A stretch of DNA of 64,000 bases from Croceifilum oryzae (GTDB lineage: Bacteria > Bacillota > Bacilli > Thermoactinomycetales > Thermoactinomycetaceae). The DNA lies in the NCBI RefSeq assembly GCF_030814315.1, contig NZ_JAUSUV010000012.1, positions 23,643 to 87,642 on the forward strand. Reading direction: 5' to 3'. Of this stretch, positions 8,800-18,720 are shown in pieces. The notes below the pieces were generated by a model. The model ran no database searches and was not told the DNA's origin. It was given only the letters and a program-made list of their open reading frames with translations. Each line of letters begins with the position of its first letter. Position 1 is the stretch's first letter. Made by a program: the position numbers and the translations under genes.

Positions 8800-9990
8800 T
8801 TATTGCATAAGGCTGTTCACTACCTCAATCACTTTCCCTTGGTAGGTATAAATACGCGGGATTCTCTTCTGAAGCATACAAGTCACTTCATAGTTGATCG
8901 TGCCTAACCATTTTGCCACTTCATCCACACAGATTTCCTCTGTACCCTGTGACCCGTATACCACAGCCTCATCTCCAACATGCACCGGCATTGCCTCATC
9001 TACACGTACGACTAACTGATCCATACAAACCGTTCCCACTACAGGCACACGTACTCCATTTAATAGTACAAAGCCTTTGTTCGAAAGAGAACGCGAGTAG
9101 CCATCTGCATAACCAATTGGTAATGTAGCTAGCCACTCGTCTCCTTGTGTTGTATAAGTCTTCCCATAACTAATACCTTTATCGGCTGAGACTTTCTTAA
9201 GATGGGCTACTTTGGTAACAAGGCGTAGAGCAGGGATTAACTTTAAATCAGAATGACTTAATTCATCAGATGGATACATTCCATATAAGCCTACGCCCAC
9301 ACGAACCATTTGATGATGCTGATTTTTTTCTACCATCGTTGCTGCACTGTTGGAAGAATGATAGATCGGAATCTCAAAGCCAGCTTGTTTCACATCTTCT
9401 CTCACTAGCTCAAAGCCCTCAATCTGTTTATTAAAATAGCTACGCTCTTCCTCGTCAGCCGTTGAGAAATGTGTATAAAGCCCTTCCACATAAATGCTTG
9501 AATACCGCATCGCTTGGTGCAGGAAGGGGATAACTTCCGATGTCTGAATACCTAATCTACCCATCCCTGTATCTATCTTAATATGAATAGTTGCTTTTTT
9601 ATTCTGCTTCTTTGCTTCCTCTTGGACTTGCTCGAGTAGATAGCTTGAATAGACCGTAATAGTTAAATCATGCTGAATAGCTGCTTCGATTGCATGAGGT
9701 GGTGTATATCCTAAGACCAAGATTGGTATCGTAATTCCAGCTTGTCGTAGTTGAATTCCTTCATCCACAAAAGCAACCCCGAGACGGTCTACACCCGCCT
9801 CCATTGCTGCTTTCGCAATCGGCACCATCCCATGACCGTACGCGTTCGCTTTTACTGTTACTAATAGATTTACCTGATCTCCAATCCAGCGCCGATACTC
9901 TTGAATGTTATGATGTATCGCATCTAGATTAACTTCAATATAAGTGTCGCGATAAAAAGATTGTATCGATTTTGTTTGTATGTTGTTCAT
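8800..9990 (-). CDS. alr: Alanine racemase
   Basis: A 396-residue fold-type III PLP enzyme converting L- to D-alanine for peptidoglycan. The PLP-lysine motif VKANAYGHG (Lys47) is near the N-terminus, GVGLYGMYPS and LPIGYADGYSR follow, and the catalytic tyrosine region (KGISYGKTYTT) and VGTVCMDQL are present. GGAAGTGAG precedes the ATG. The frame has about 10-15 extra N-terminal residues before the conserved YIEVNLDAI. About 240 bp with no gene separates it from ndoAI. Confidence 0.93.
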   Translation of the reverse strand: MNNIQTKSIQSFYRDTYIEVNLDAIHHNIQEYRRWIGDQVNLLVTVKANAYGHGMVPIAKAAMEAGVDRLGVAFVDEGIQLRQAGITIPILVLGYTPPHAIEAAIQHDLTITVYSSYLLEQVQEEAKKQNKKATIHIKIDTGMGRLGIQTSEVIPFLHQAMRYSSIYVEGLYTHFSTADEEERSYFNKQIEGFELVREDVKQAGFEIPIYHSSNSAATMVEKNQHHQMVRVGVGLYGMYPSDELSHSDLKLIPALRLVTKVAHLKKVSADKGISYGKTYTTQGDEWLATLPIGYADGYSRSLSNKGFVLLNGVRVPVVGTVCMDQLVVRVDEAMPVHVGDEAVVYGSQGTEEICVDEVAKWLGTINYEVTCMLQKRIPRIYTYQGKVIEVVNSLMQ

Positions 9991-10073
9991 GAAGTCTCAC
10001 TTCCAAGTGATTTGTTATGTTGCCATTATACCAAATCACACGAAAGCTGTCCGATCACTCATATTGGAAAGGA

Positions 10074-11087
10074 TTATTTCTGACTTTGATTGGTAAGAGA
10101 GGTAGCTATTTCGATCATCTCTGATGTATCCATACTTGATACCATCTCATATTCGACTTGTCTCTCAGAATCTACCCAGGTAAGGCTTTTTTGAGTAGAA
10201 AATTCCAACAGCATGCCTAGAGAGCTCTGAACTTGCACAGGTTTTCCATAAGATGCTTTTTCAAGTTGGTCTGGCATCGCTTTTCGTTGCGAGATCGTAA
10301 ATGGTTTTGCCCCTTGGAACCTTTGCACCACAATGGACCCGTTTGCACCTTGAATTGTTTGTTCATCTGCTAACGTCGTTCCCTGCGGAATGACTCCTGG
10401 TGTAATGGTGCTCAATTCAGAGTGCATACGACCCAAAGTCTCCTTTGATGGTACAGGTGCTTGGGTTAAATTCCGCTCCGAATCAAAAACATCTTTATCA
10501 AACTTTGTGCCGTATTCAAATCGATCGAAAACCATCTTTACGACAGACTGATCTTTCTCATCATAGACTTCTACTTTTTCTGGTTTGTAATCCGAAGTAA
10601 GCCAAATCTTCTGCTTCACCCACGTTTTGTTCATATACTTGGTTGTAGACACTTCGAATTGATAGCCCTTCTCGCCAGTCTCCACCTTTCTCGAACTGTC
10701 CTCCACTATACTCGATAAGATGGTTTGGTAAAGATATATCTGTCCACTTGTAGCAGGCCAATCACTCTGAAAGCGATAACTCTTCTTTAAATGAGGCGTT
10801 AAGACGTATACACCTTTTTCGTTTTTGAGTAGGACCTGTGTAACATCGCTTGTCTCATTTTTCAATTGAACCCGATAGAGATTCGGACTTTTGTACCAAA
10901 CCTCCACATCCACTTCTTGATTCTTTTTCCCTGATTGTAGAGTTAATTTCCCATGCCCCGTATAAGAATCAATCTTTTCGGGCTGCTTCCGAAGATCCGA
11001 AACGACATCTTCAGAAGACTTTTCACAAGCCGACAAAAAAAGGGACAGTATTAGAGCGAACGCGAGAAACCATGATTTTTGACGCAT
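10074..11087 (-). CDS. LolA-like lipoprotein (YdcC type)
   Basis: A 337-residue lipoprotein with a short basic start, a hydrophobic signal and the lipobox LSAC (Cys 21). The mature part has the LolA/LppX-like beta structure and a C-terminal DUF4367-like region (SSLGMLLEFSTQKSLTWVDSERQ). Its position between acpS and alr equals that of ydcC in B. subtilis. Related proteins such as GerS take part in spore germination in clostridia; the exact role here is not shown by sequence. Confidence 0.8.
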   Translation of the reverse strand: MRQKSWFLAFALILSLFLSACEKSSEDVVSDLRKQPEKIDSYTGHGKLTLQSGKKNQEVDVEVWYKSPNLYRVQLKNETSDVTQVLLKNEKGVYVLTPHLKKSYRFQSDWPATSGQIYLYQTILSSIVEDSSRKVETGEKGYQFEVSTTKYMNKTWVKQKIWLTSDYKPEKVEVYDEKDQSVVKMVFDRFEYGTKFDKDVFDSERNLTQAPVPSKETLGRMHSELSTITPGVIPQGTTLADEQTIQGANGSIVVQRFQGAKPFTISQRKAMPDQLEKASYGKPVQVQSSLGMLLEFSTQKSLTWVDSERQVEYEMVSSMDTSEMIEIATSLTNQSQK

Positions 11088-11245
11088 ATCCCATTTCCCC
11101 CTCCGATTTCCCGGGAAATATGTCGGTTAGTCTGATACTATTTCCTGACAGAATCCGCAATCTCTGTAGTATTAAGGCAGATAGTTCGTCATCTTTGTCC
11201 TAACCGCACTACCATTATATGAATCGTCTAATATGGTTATACCAA

Positions 11246-11620
11246 TCAATCCAATTCAATTACGGCTGTTGCGACTGCATATCGCCGGCTATGGGAAATA
11301 GAAAGAAGAATCCTAGCATGGCGATCCCCAAAAAAAGATTCCATCACATGTTCCGCAAGTTGTACCCTCGGGGCTCCTAGTTCATCTTTTACGATCGAGA
11401 TATCATGAAAGCCTAGTTGTGATCCAATTCCTGTGCCTAGAGCTTTCGAAATGGCTTCCTTCGCCGCAAAACGACCTGCTATGTATTCAATCGTTCGTTT
11501 TGAAAGAGATGATAGATGGATTTGTTCTGCATGGCTTAAAATTCGCTTCGTAAAGCGATCTGAATGGACTTTAGCGATTCTGTCGATCTCGACTATGTCT
11601 GTTCCGATTCCGAAAATCAT
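11246..11620 (-). CDS. acpS: Holo-[acyl-carrier-protein] synthase
   Basis: A 124-residue 4'-phosphopantetheinyl transferase that activates acyl carrier protein using CoA. The two family signatures are visible: GIGTDIVEIDRI at the N-terminus with the Mg-binding aspartate, and GRFAAKEAISKALGTGIG. GGGGAG precedes the ATG. It starts the block acpS - lipoprotein - alr - ndoAI - ndoA on the minus strand. The 159 bp between acpS and the lipoprotein gene contain no further ORF. Confidence 0.93.
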   Translation of the reverse strand: MIFGIGTDIVEIDRIAKVHSDRFTKRILSHAEQIHLSSLSKRTIEYIAGRFAAKEAISKALGTGIGSQLGFHDISIVKDELGAPRVQLAEHVMESFFGDRHARILLSISHSRRYAVATAVIELD

Positions 11621-12120
11621 ATTGGTTCTCCCCTTTTTTCTATTATTTACTAGGTTATTTGCGTTTATCAGCTGTCTAGTAGATTATACATTGCTCCTAA
11701 TCGGTACTATTAATGTTCAATTAAGTATTGCATTTATCCGAAAATCGTAGTACATTCTACTCGTTCGATTTTTTTATAACGATATTGTATACATTTGTTC
11801 TTAAACAAAACCATTTTACCTTTTTCTTCTTACTAATCCCAACCATACGGCCTATGTTTTTCCGGTTTTCTAGGTTCAAACTGGTGTTTCAGCGTCACTG
11901 GTTGGCCTTTGAAAACAATCAAGAGTCAGAGAGGATTGTACTCATCAATCCCCTCTGACTCTTTGTTTATATACAATCTTCATCACGTTTTTCAGAACAA
12001 ATATGACAAATATGACAAATATTAAACAAGATATAACGTTCTCTTCACATATTCCCCTACTAAAGTCAACAGTGTTTTTTTATGATATTTATGAAGTTTC
12101 ACATAAGAGGGGGATCTCAC
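11621..12120. other. Gene-free spacer between acpS and the phosphatase gene
   Basis: About 500 bp without a supported gene. It contains an 18-bp stem with one mismatch (11921-11963) that can terminate in either direction. Just upstream of the phosphatase, 12001-12019 repeats TATGACAAA twice in tandem, then continues TATTAAACA. The repeat period is 9, not the 11 bp of a standard PhoP box, so phosphate control is only a possibility. Confidence 0.5.
11921..11963. terminator. Long hairpin, likely terminator
   Basis: AAGAGTCAGAGAGGATTG pairs with CAATCCCCTCTGACTCTT (17 of 18 pairs) over a 7-nt loop. TTTGTTTATA follows on the + strand. No gene is visible ending here on either strand, so what it terminates is unclear. 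Confidence 0.6.
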
Positions 12121-13485
12121 TTGAAAGCAATTAAAGGAATCGCCATTGCTTCCATCTTAGCAATCGCAACAACAACCTATATTGGATTAATGCCCGGTGC
12201 TGAGGCAAAGAAAAAAGACGGGGACGAGATTCGAAATGTAATCGTCTTAATTGGCGATGGTATGGGTCCTTCGTATATGACTGCTTATCGCTACTTCAAA
12301 GATGATCCGAAAACAAAGGTGAAAGAGTCTACTGCCTTTGACCCATATTTAGTCGGCATGCAAACTACATATCCAGAAGACGAACATGAAAATATTACAG
12401 ATTCTGCTTCGGCTGCAACTGCCATGTCAGCAGGTGTGAAAACATATAACAACGCAATTGCAGTAGATAACGATCAATCGGAAGTGAAAACGGTATTAGA
12501 GGAGGCCAAAGAGAAGGGAAAATCGACTGGACTCGTAGCCACTTCCGAGATTACACATGCAACGCCGGCTGCCTTTGGTGCTCATGATATCAGTCGAAAA
12601 AATATGGATGCCATCGCGGATGATTACTACAACGAACTCATTCAAGGAAAACATAAAGTAGATGTATTGCTAGGCGGAGGTCTTAACAACTTTGTACGTA
12701 AAGATCAAAACTTGGTAGAGAAGTTCAAAAAAGATGGGTACAGCTATGTAACAAATCGAGAAGATCTAACGAGAAATCAAAGTAAACAAGTACTTGGTTT
12801 ATTTGCTCCCGGGGGATTGGATAAAAAGATTGACCGAAATACCAATACTCCTTCTCTCCAAGAAATGACGAAATCTGCTATTGATCGTCTTAATCAAAAC
12901 GAAAAAGGCTTTTTTCTCATGGTAGAAGGAAGTCAAATTGACTGGGCTGGTCATGATAATGACATCGTAGGCGCTATGAGTGAAATGCAAGATTTCGAAA
13001 AAGCATTTCAAGCTGCGATTGATTTTGCCAAAACAGACAAGCATACCTTAGTCGTGACCACAGCAGATCATTCTACGGGTGGACTCTCGGTAGGAGCCAA
13101 CGGCGAATACAACTTCCATCCTGAATCACTACGTGCAGCCAAAAAAACACCGGACTATATGGCCGCACAAATCGCATCGGGTAAGTCGGTAGAAGAAACA
13201 TTGTCCACTTATATCGACCTTGACCTAACATCCTCTGAAATCCAATCTGTTAAGAAAGCTTCCAAGAATAAAAAGGCTGATGACATCGATCAAGCGATCG
13301 AAAAAATCTTCAATACTCGCTCCTACACAGGCTGGACGACAGATGGACATACCGGGGAAGAAGTTCCTGTATATGCCTTCGGACCTGGAAAAGAACGGTT
13401 TGCAGGCTTAAACGATAACACAAAACTGGCAGATGAGATCTTCGCCATCTTCGATGGGCAAAAAAGGAAGAAACAAAGTAAATAA
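12121..13485 (+). CDS. Secreted alkaline phosphatase
   Basis: A 454-residue alkaline phosphatase. A signal peptide (KAIKGIAIASILAIATTTY..., cleavage after GAEA) is followed by the metal-binding VIGDGMG-type block (VLIGDGMGPSYM), the phosphoserine signature ITDSASAATAMSAG, and later metal ligands in SQIDWAGHDND, TTADHSTGG and DGHTGEEVPV. The order matches the PhoA/PhoB enzymes of Bacillus. I choose the TTG at 12121 behind AGGGGGAT; an upstream ATG at 12082 would put 13 residues before the signal peptide and has no ribosome site. Confidence 0.92.
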   Translation: MKAIKGIAIASILAIATTTYIGLMPGAEAKKKDGDEIRNVIVLIGDGMGPSYMTAYRYFKDDPKTKVKESTAFDPYLVGMQTTYPEDEHENITDSASAATAMSAGVKTYNNAIAVDNDQSEVKTVLEEAKEKGKSTGLVATSEITHATPAAFGAHDISRKNMDAIADDYYNELIQGKHKVDVLLGGGLNNFVRKDQNLVEKFKKDGYSYVTNREDLTRNQSKQVLGLFAPGGLDKKIDRNTNTPSLQEMTKSAIDRLNQNEKGFFLMVEGSQIDWAGHDNDIVGAMSEMQDFEKAFQAAIDFAKTDKHTLVVTTADHSTGGLSVGANGEYNFHPESLRAAKKTPDYMAAQIASGKSVEETLSTYIDLDLTSSEIQSVKKASKNKKADDIDQAIEKIFNTRSYTGWTTDGHTGEEVPVYAFGPGKERFAGLNDNTKLADEIFAIFDGQKRKKQSK

Positions 13486-13500
13486 AGAACGTGGAAATAA

Positions 13501-13539
13501 AAAAACAATCCCCGTCTCACATGGGAGGGGATTGTTTTT
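13501..13539. terminator. Bidirectional terminator, phosphatase / potD
   Basis: AAAAACAATCCCC pairs with GGGGATTGTTTTT over a 13-nt loop, with A and T tracts on both sides, between two convergent genes. Confidence 0.88.
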
Positions 13540-13540
13540 T

Positions 13541-14614
13541 CTACTTTCGATGCATCTTAAATTCTAGGAACAACTCATTATAGTGGGACAACATCTTCTT
13601 CCCAAGGTTTTTATATACCTCTAGCTTCTTTGTTAATTCTGGTGGAGGATAGAAGCGCACATCTTGTGAAATTTCTTCAGAAAGCAACTTTAAAGCTTCG
13701 GCATTCGGGGTCGAATAGCCGACATACTCTGTATTCTTTGCTGCGTTTTCAGGATCGAGCATGAAGTTAATGAACTTGTGAGCACCCTCTACATTTTTAG
13801 CAGTTTTAGGGATCACCATATTATCGAACCAGAGATTGGAGCCTTCTTCAGGCACCACGTATTCGAGATCTTCATTTTCCCCCATAATCTCCGAAGCATC
13901 TCCTGACCAAACAACACCAAGTGCTGCTTCTTCGTTCACAAGCAACATCTTAATCTCATCACCCACAATGGCTTTAATGTTAGGCGTAAGCTTATCAAGC
14001 TTGGCTTTTGCCTCTTGCAGGTGTGACTCGTTCGTATCATTTAGTGAGTAGCGAAGGCTATTCAACGAGAAGCCCATCACTTCCCTAGCACCATCCGCTA
14101 GTAAAATTTGATTCTTAAAGTCTGGATTCCATAGATCATTCCAGCCCTTAATCTCTTTATCCTTTAGCATCTTTTTGTTATAAACAATGCCCACCGTTCC
14201 CCAAAAGTACGGAATCGAGTATTTATTTTGCGGATCAAATGGAAGATCCAAAAAGTGAGGGTCGATGTGTTTCAAATTAGGGAGCTTCTTATGATCGATT
14301 GGCAATAGCAAATTTTCTTCTTTCATTTTGGCAATCGCATATTCAGAAGGTACCGCCACATCAAATGTAGTACCGCCTTGCTCGATCTTTGTCATCATGG
14401 CTTCATTGGAATCAAACGTTTGATAAATTACTTTAATCCCGGTTTCTTCCTCAAATTTTTCAAGGAGCTCTTCATCGATATAATCGCCCCAATTGTAAAC
14501 TGTTAACGTATTCTTCCCACCGTAACCCTCTGCTTGATTGAGATAGTAGGTTAAATACATAAGACCGAAGGCTATCAAGAAAATAACAGAAAAAGCACGT
14601 GTCAATCTCTTCAT
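13541..14614 (-). CDS. potD: Spermidine/putrescine-binding protein PotD
   Basis: A 357-residue extracellular solute-binding protein of the polyamine family: LTVYNWGDYIDEELLEKFEE after the N-terminal membrane segment, VAVPSEYAIAKM, PYFWGTVGIVYNKK and the C-terminal FINFMLDPENAAKN. It delivers polyamines to the PotB/C channel. The N-terminus is a hydrophobic helix without a lipobox cysteine, so it is probably held as a signal anchor instead of a lipoprotein. Its start overlaps the potC stop by 4 bp; it is the last gene of the operon. Confidence 0.92.
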   Translation of the reverse strand: MKRLTRAFSVIFLIAFGLMYLTYYLNQAEGYGGKNTLTVYNWGDYIDEELLEKFEEETGIKVIYQTFDSNEAMMTKIEQGGTTFDVAVPSEYAIAKMKEENLLLPIDHKKLPNLKHIDPHFLDLPFDPQNKYSIPYFWGTVGIVYNKKMLKDKEIKGWNDLWNPDFKNQILLADGAREVMGFSLNSLRYSLNDTNESHLQEAKAKLDKLTPNIKAIVGDEIKMLLVNEEAALGVVWSGDASEIMGENEDLEYVVPEEGSNLWFDNMVIPKTAKNVEGAHKFINFMLDPENAAKNTEYVGYSTPNAEALKLLSEEISQDVRFYPPPELTKKLEVYKNLGKKMLSHYNELFLEFKMHRK

Positions 14615-15417
14615 TTCCCAACCCCCATTCCTGCACCACGTTGGTTACGCTTCGCGATGAAATAGTATCCAATCACCATGATCATGGTTGCAAAGAAAAT
14701 AAGAGTCGATAGCGCATTAATCGAGAGTGAAATCCCTTGTCTCGCTCTAGAATAGATCTCCACAGACAAGGTGGAGAAACCATTTCCGGTAACAAAGAAC
14801 GTAACCGCAAAATCATCCAACGAATAGGTTAACGCCATGAAAAATCCAGCAAAAATCCCCGGCGTAATAAACGGCAATATCACTTTGCTCAATATATCCC
14901 AGCGGCTCGCCCCTAAATCCCGAGCCGCATCAATCAACGTAGGACTCATTTCATTTAACTTTGGCAAAACCATTAGCACAACGATCGGGACGCTAAATGC
15001 AATATGAGAAAGCAGAACCGATATAAACCCTAACTTCACTCCTACAATGGTAAAGAGGATTAAGAATGACGCCCCAATCACCACATCCGAACTAACAATT
15101 AATACGTTATTCAAGGTAAGGAGAGCGTTTTGTGTCCGTAAATTCCGTACGTAATAGATAGCTAAAGCACCACATATTCCAAGTATTGTCGAAAGAGCAG
15201 CTGATAGCAACGCAATTACGAGCGTGTTAAGAACAATGATTAAAAGCCTTGTGTCTTGCAAGACTTCTTTATAATGTTTCAAAGTAAAACCTTCAAAGTT
15301 GTACATCTTCTCTCCACTGCTAAAGGAGTACACCATTAGATAGAAAATCGGAGCATAGAGGATGACAAACACAATTGCTAAGTATAATTTAGGGCCCAAG
15401 CCATTCTTTTTCTTCAT
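14611..15417 (-). CDS. potC: Polyamine ABC transporter permease PotC
   Basis: A 268-residue membrane protein with six predicted helices and the EAA loop that contacts the ATPase (LIDAARDLGASRWDILSKVILPFI). The start at 15417 is preceded by GAGGTGG at 5 nt; a GTG three codons upstream lies inside that ribosome site. It forms the channel with PotB. Confidence 0.92.
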   Translation of the reverse strand: MKKKNGLGPKLYLAIVFVILYAPIFYLMVYSFSSGEKMYNFEGFTLKHYKEVLQDTRLLIIVLNTLVIALLSAALSTILGICGALAIYYVRNLRTQNALLTLNNVLIVSSDVVIGASFLILFTIVGVKLGFISVLLSHIAFSVPIVVLMVLPKLNEMSPTLIDAARDLGASRWDILSKVILPFITPGIFAGFFMALTYSLDDFAVTFFVTGNGFSTLSVEIYSRARQGISLSINALSTLIFFATMIMVIGYYFIAKRNQRGAGMGVGK

Positions 15418-15427
15418 ATTTGCCACC

Positions 15428-16219
15428 TCACTTCCGTTTTCTCGTCAACATCATAATGAAAGCCATCGCAATAATCAGGAACACCGCAATCGTCGCTCCC
15501 ATTCCCCAATCTTGAGTGACGAGGAAATGTTGCTCAATAGCTGTGCCCAGTGTGATGACTCTGTTCCCCGCTACCAATCGAGTAATCATAAACAAAGAGA
15601 GAGCAGGGATAAATACAGCTTGGCACCCTGACTTCACTCCATCTAGCGTTAACGGAAAAATGATTCGGCGAAAAGTAGTCCACTGTGAAGCTCCTAAGTC
15701 ATTTGCCGCATCCAACAGGCTATGATTCATCTCTTCCAATGCATTGTAAATCGGCAAAATCATAAACGGAATAAAAATATAGACTGAAACAAATAAGAAA
15801 CTAAAATCCGTAAATAAGATCTGTTGTGTACCAATTCCTAAGCTCTCTAGTAATTTATTCGTAGGACCATATGTTCCAAAAATCCCTAAAAAAGCGTATG
15901 CCTTCAACAATAGATTGATCCACGAAGGCAAAATAATGAGAAGTAGCCACAGTTGTTTATGTTTTGTCTTTGTTAGCCAATAAGCAGTAGGATAAGCAAT
16001 TAGTAACGAAATACCCGTAATCAACAACGCATACCAAAAAGAGCTTAATGTCATCTTTAAATAGACAGGAGTAAAGAATTTTTGATAATTCCCAAGCGTA
16101 AAATGTCCATCTACATTAAAAAAAGAGTAATATACAATCAGCAAGATGGGGGCAACCACAAACAATAAAATCCACGTGAGATACGGAATGAGGTAAAGGT
16201 TTCTTGTTCTAATCTGCAT
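15428..16219 (-). CDS. potB: Polyamine ABC transporter permease PotB
   Basis: A 263-residue permease with six predicted helices and the EAA motif [24 protein letters not shown] choose the ATG at 16219, which has GTGAGG upstream inside the end of potA and puts the first helix ([18 protein letters not shown]) right after a short basic start. The 11-bp overlap with potA suggests coupled translation. Confidence 0.92.
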   Translation of the reverse strand: MQIRTRNLYLIPYLTWILLFVVAPILLIVYYSFFNVDGHFTLGNYQKFFTPVYLKMTLSSFWYALLITGISLLIAYPTAYWLTKTKHKQLWLLLIILPSWINLLLKAYAFLGIFGTYGPTNKLLESLGIGTQQILFTDFSFLFVSVYIFIPFMILPIYNALEEMNHSLLDAANDLGASQWTTFRRIIFPLTLDGVKSGCQAVFIPALSLFMITRLVAGNRVITLGTAIEQHFLVTQDWGMGATIAVFLIIAMAFIMMLTRKRK

Positions 16220-17315
16220 GATTTGCCTCACTATACGCTTCGAGACGCTTATCAAACTCTTCTTCAGTCTCACCTAAGCGCATTACATGAATGGCTTCTG
16301 AATCAAAATACAAACCGATCTCTTCCCCAACTTTCGCCTTCTTCGTGCTATGAACTAACCACTCATTTCCATCTTGGTCATAGCCACAGATTTCATAATG
16401 AACCCCACGGAACAACTGGGAATCAACTTTAATGCGAAGCTTTCCTTGATCAGGTGAAGTGATTTGTAAATCTTCAGGGCGAATCACAATCTCCACTTGC
16501 TCATTTGAATTAAATCCACCATCTACACAATCGAAGTTTTTGCCAGCACATTGAACTAGGTAATCTTCCTTCATCACGCCTGGCACAATATTCGACTCAC
16601 CAATAAAATCAGCGACAAAGCGGTTAATGGGCTCATCATAGATATCTGTAGGCGTTCCACTTTGTTGAATATTTCCTTCGTTTAAAACGAAAATCTCATC
16701 CGACATCGCTAGTGCCTCTTCTTGATCATGCGTTACAAAGACAAACGTAATCCCGAGACGGCGTTGTAACTCTCGAAGCTCATATTGCATCTCCGTACGT
16801 AATTTTAAATCCAACGCTGACAGGGGTTCATCCAGCAAAATGACCTCTGGTTCATTCACAATCGCACGTGCAATCGCCACACGTTGTCTCTGTCCGCCTG
16901 ACATCTCTTTAATCTCACGATTTTCGTACCCAACCAAATTCACAAATCGAAGAGCCTCTAGCACTTTGCGATTGATCTCATCATTTTTACATCCCTTAAT
17001 ACGCAAACCAAAAGCTACATTTTCAAATACATTTAGATGCGGAAATAACGCATAGTCCTGAAATACCGTATTCACTTGCCTTTTATTTGCAGGCACATCA
17101 TTAATCACTTTTCCATGAAAGTAAATCTTACCTTTAGTTGGTTCTGTAAACCCCGCAATCAAACGTAAAATGGTTGTCTTTCCACAGCCAGAAGGTCCTA
17201 GTAGGGTGTAAAATCTCCCTCGTTCAATGGAAAAACTGACATCATTTAATACAGCAGGATCTTGATCATATTGCTTCGTAACATTTTCAAAACGAATAAT
17301 AGTCTGATCAGCCAT
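16209..17315 (-). CDS. potA: Polyamine ABC transporter ATPase PotA
   Basis: A 368-residue ABC ATPase: Walker [10 protein letters not shown] (residues 40-48), Q-loop [10 protein letters not shown], signature [15 protein letters not shown], Walker [14 protein letters not shown]-loop FVTHDQEEA, then a C-terminal TOBE regulatory domain ([14 protein letters not shown]). It energises PotB/C. It is the second gene of the five-gene operon, 26 bp after the XRE-cupin regulator. Confidence 0.93.
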   Translation of the reverse strand: MADQTIIRFENVTKQYDQDPAVLNDVSFSIERGRFYTLLGPSGCGKTTILRLIAGFTEPTKGKIYFHGKVINDVPANKRQVNTVFQDYALFPHLNVFENVAFGLRIKGCKNDEINRKVLEALRFVNLVGYENREIKEMSGGQRQRVAIARAIVNEPEVILLDEPLSALDLKLRTEMQYELRELQRRLGITFVFVTHDQEEALAMSDEIFVLNEGNIQQSGTPTDIYDEPINRFVADFIGESNIVPGVMKEDYLVQCAGKNFDCVDGGFNSNEQVEIVIRPEDLQITSPDQGKLRIKVDSQLFRGVHYEICGYDQDGNEWLVHSTKKAKVGEEIGLYFDSEAIHVMRLGETEEEFDKRLEAYSEANHAD

Positions 17316-17341
17316 TGTGACCTCCCCAAATAGGTTGCCTA

Positions 17342-17884
17342 TTACAAGTACGACTCTGTAGCAACCAAAATAACTTCCGATTCACCTTTATGGTGATTGA
17401 TAATCTGATGTTCGTCTGATGCAGTATAGTAGATCGCCTCTCCCTCTTTGGCAATATACTGCCTTTTACCAACTTGGACCATGATCTGCCCTCTAATCAC
17501 AAAGGCAAACGTCTCCGCTAAAGAAGGCTCGAATTCTTTAAACTCTCCTATCTCTGCAAGACGAAGTAAGATCGGCTCCATTTCCTTCTCATTGGATTCT
17601 GGGACCAACCATTGAATCTGATATCCTCTCTCTTCGTCAATGAAGTTTGTCCAATCATCCGATGTATAAACGACTTTCTGCTCTTGCCCATCCTCATCAA
17701 AAAATTCTTTCGGTGTACAGCCTAAAACTTCCAAGATCGCAAAAAAAGTTTCAATCGAAGGCGAGCTCAAATCACGCTCTAATTGGGAGATATAACCCTT
17801 AGACAAGTCCGTCCGCTCCCCTAACTCCTCCTGAGTCAGCCCCTTTTTCAATCGTAGATTTTTGATTTTCTTGCCAATTTGCAT
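17342..17884 (-). CDS. XRE-cupin transcriptional regulator of the polyamine operon
   Basis: A 180-residue regulator: N-terminal HTH ([20 protein letters not shown]..., [16 protein letters not shown]) and a C-terminal cupin ([26 protein letters not shown]). This PuuR/YdcN-like design usually senses a small molecule; with potABCD directly downstream a polyamine is the natural guess. The ATG at 17884 has GAAGGT 6 nt upstream. The prophage attL starts 64 bp upstream of the start codon, so its promoter was spared but the sequence further upstream was replaced by phage DNA. Confidence 0.85.
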   Translation of the reverse strand: MQIGKKIKNLRLKKGLTQEELGERTDLSKGYISQLERDLSSPSIETFFAILEVLGCTPKEFFDEDGQEQKVVYTSDDWTNFIDEERGYQIQWLVPESNEKEMEPILLRLAEIGEFKEFEPSLAETFAFVIRGQIMVQVGKRQYIAKEGEAIYYTASDEHQIINHHKGESEVILVATESYL

Positions 17885-17906
17885 GGTATGACCTTCAATC
17901 ATGTTT

Positions 17907-17934
17907 ATTATAAGTAAACAAGTAGTGCAACAAG
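17907..17934 (-). promoter_or_regulatory. Probable promoter of the XRE-cupin/pot operon
   Basis: On the minus strand a perfect TATAAT (17907-17912) lies 22 bp before the start codon; the -35 is a weaker TTGTTG or CTTGTT about 15-16 bp upstream. It lies entirely on the host side of attL. Confidence 0.5.
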
Positions 17935-17947
17935 TTCATTATTACAT

Positions 17948-18083
17948 AACACAAAGTTTAGTGTAACAGTTACATCTAGGTAATTCTAGTATGAATCAGT
18001 TTATTTTAATCTGGTAAATCAAGGGGTTATTGTACCTACTGTTCGATCTAGTTCATTCTATTTATAAGTAGTACGTGGTCAAA
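17948..18083. repeat. attL, 136-bp direct repeat copy 1
   Basis: Identical base for base to 57547-57682 (offset 39,599). One mismatch precedes the repeat, beyond which TTACA also matches. No tRNA is visible in it. It contains the perfect palindrome TGTAACAGTTACA at 17962-17974. Confidence 0.95.
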
Positions 18084-18237
18084 ATGTGGTCAAATAGGGC
18101 TAAAACGTGTGGTCAAATGGACATGTTAGCAAAAAAATGTGGTCAAGCAATAAAACGTCCCACAAATGTGGTCAAGAAAACATCATATATACCTTATGTA
18201 TCAAGCGATTGAGCAGATTAGCATAAAATGTGGTCAA
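18075..18237. promoter_or_regulatory. Cluster of TGTGGTCAA repeats, candidate integrase arm sites
   Basis: The motif TGTGGTCAA or GTGGTCAA occurs at 18075, 18085, 18108, 18138, 18167 and 18229, all in the same direction, just inside the prophage next to attL. Two further copies lie just inside the other end (57446 and 57456). This is the layout of arm-type binding sites of lambda-like integrases. Excisionase or repressor sites are alternatives. Confidence 0.6.
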
Positions 18238-18256
18238 ATTGGTCAGGCCACTACTT

Positions 18257-18298
18257 AAAAAAACAAGGGTACTGTTTTTTCACAGCACCCTTGTTTTT
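18257..18298 (-). terminator. Terminator downstream of the 124-residue membrane protein gene
   Basis: AAAACAAGGGT.CTGT pairs with ACAG.ACCCTTGTTTT around a T-rich loop; A and T tracts on both sides allow it to work in both directions. Confidence 0.75.
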
Positions 18299-18307
18299 CA
18301 TTTCTGG

Positions 18308-18682
18308 TTACTTAGATTTACCTATATATTTTAACAATTTAACAGGAGCAACGAATATGAGAGCTAGTACAACTGGAATTAGATACGGTATTACGGATGG
18401 AAAAGAAAAGTGAGTTTCATAGCTTAAAATGAGAGTATAAAAACAGATGGCTACGATAGTCATGCCAAAAACATCTCTAACATACTTCCTATCGTTGTGA
18501 TGTTTTTGCAATAGCTTGATACTCCATACACCAAAAACAACTACCCAAGCCCACTGCAAGATCATAAATAAGTTAAAATAATCCTTGCCTACAACAAATT
18601 CCATAAAGAGCGGGTCCATGATACCACCCCATAGCAAAACCACTGGTACAAAACGAGATAACTCACTCCAGCTTGGATACAT
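18308..18682 (-). CDS. Prophage-encoded membrane protein of unknown function
   Basis: A 124-residue protein with three to four hydrophobic segments separated by a basic loop (KLLQKHHNDRKYVRD) and a basic C-terminus (KLLKYIGKSK). GGGGGAG precedes the ATG at good spacing. I do not recognise a family. It is the leftmost gene of the prophage, a usual place for lysogenic-conversion genes; a superinfection-exclusion or immunity role would be pure guesswork. Confidence 0.6.
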   Translation of the reverse strand: MYPSWSELSRFVPVVLLWGGIMDPLFMEFVVGKDYFNLFMILQWAWVVVFGVWSIKLLQKHHNDRKYVRDVFGMTIVAICFYTLILSYETHFSFPSVIPYLIPVVLALIFVAPVKLLKYIGKSK

Positions 18683-18720
18683 AAGCTCCCCCTGATTCGT
18701 GTGATCATTCCACCTTTATA

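Noticed and set aside
12001..12027. PhoP box upstream of the alkaline phosphatase
   Set aside because: The TATGACAAA repeats have a 9-bp period, and do not fit the TTAACA-type repeats at 11-bp spacing; kept only as a possibility in the spacer entry.
17948..18083. tRNA gene as attachment site
   Set aside because: The 136-bp repeat has no cloverleaf, anticodon arm or T-loop sequence that I can find.
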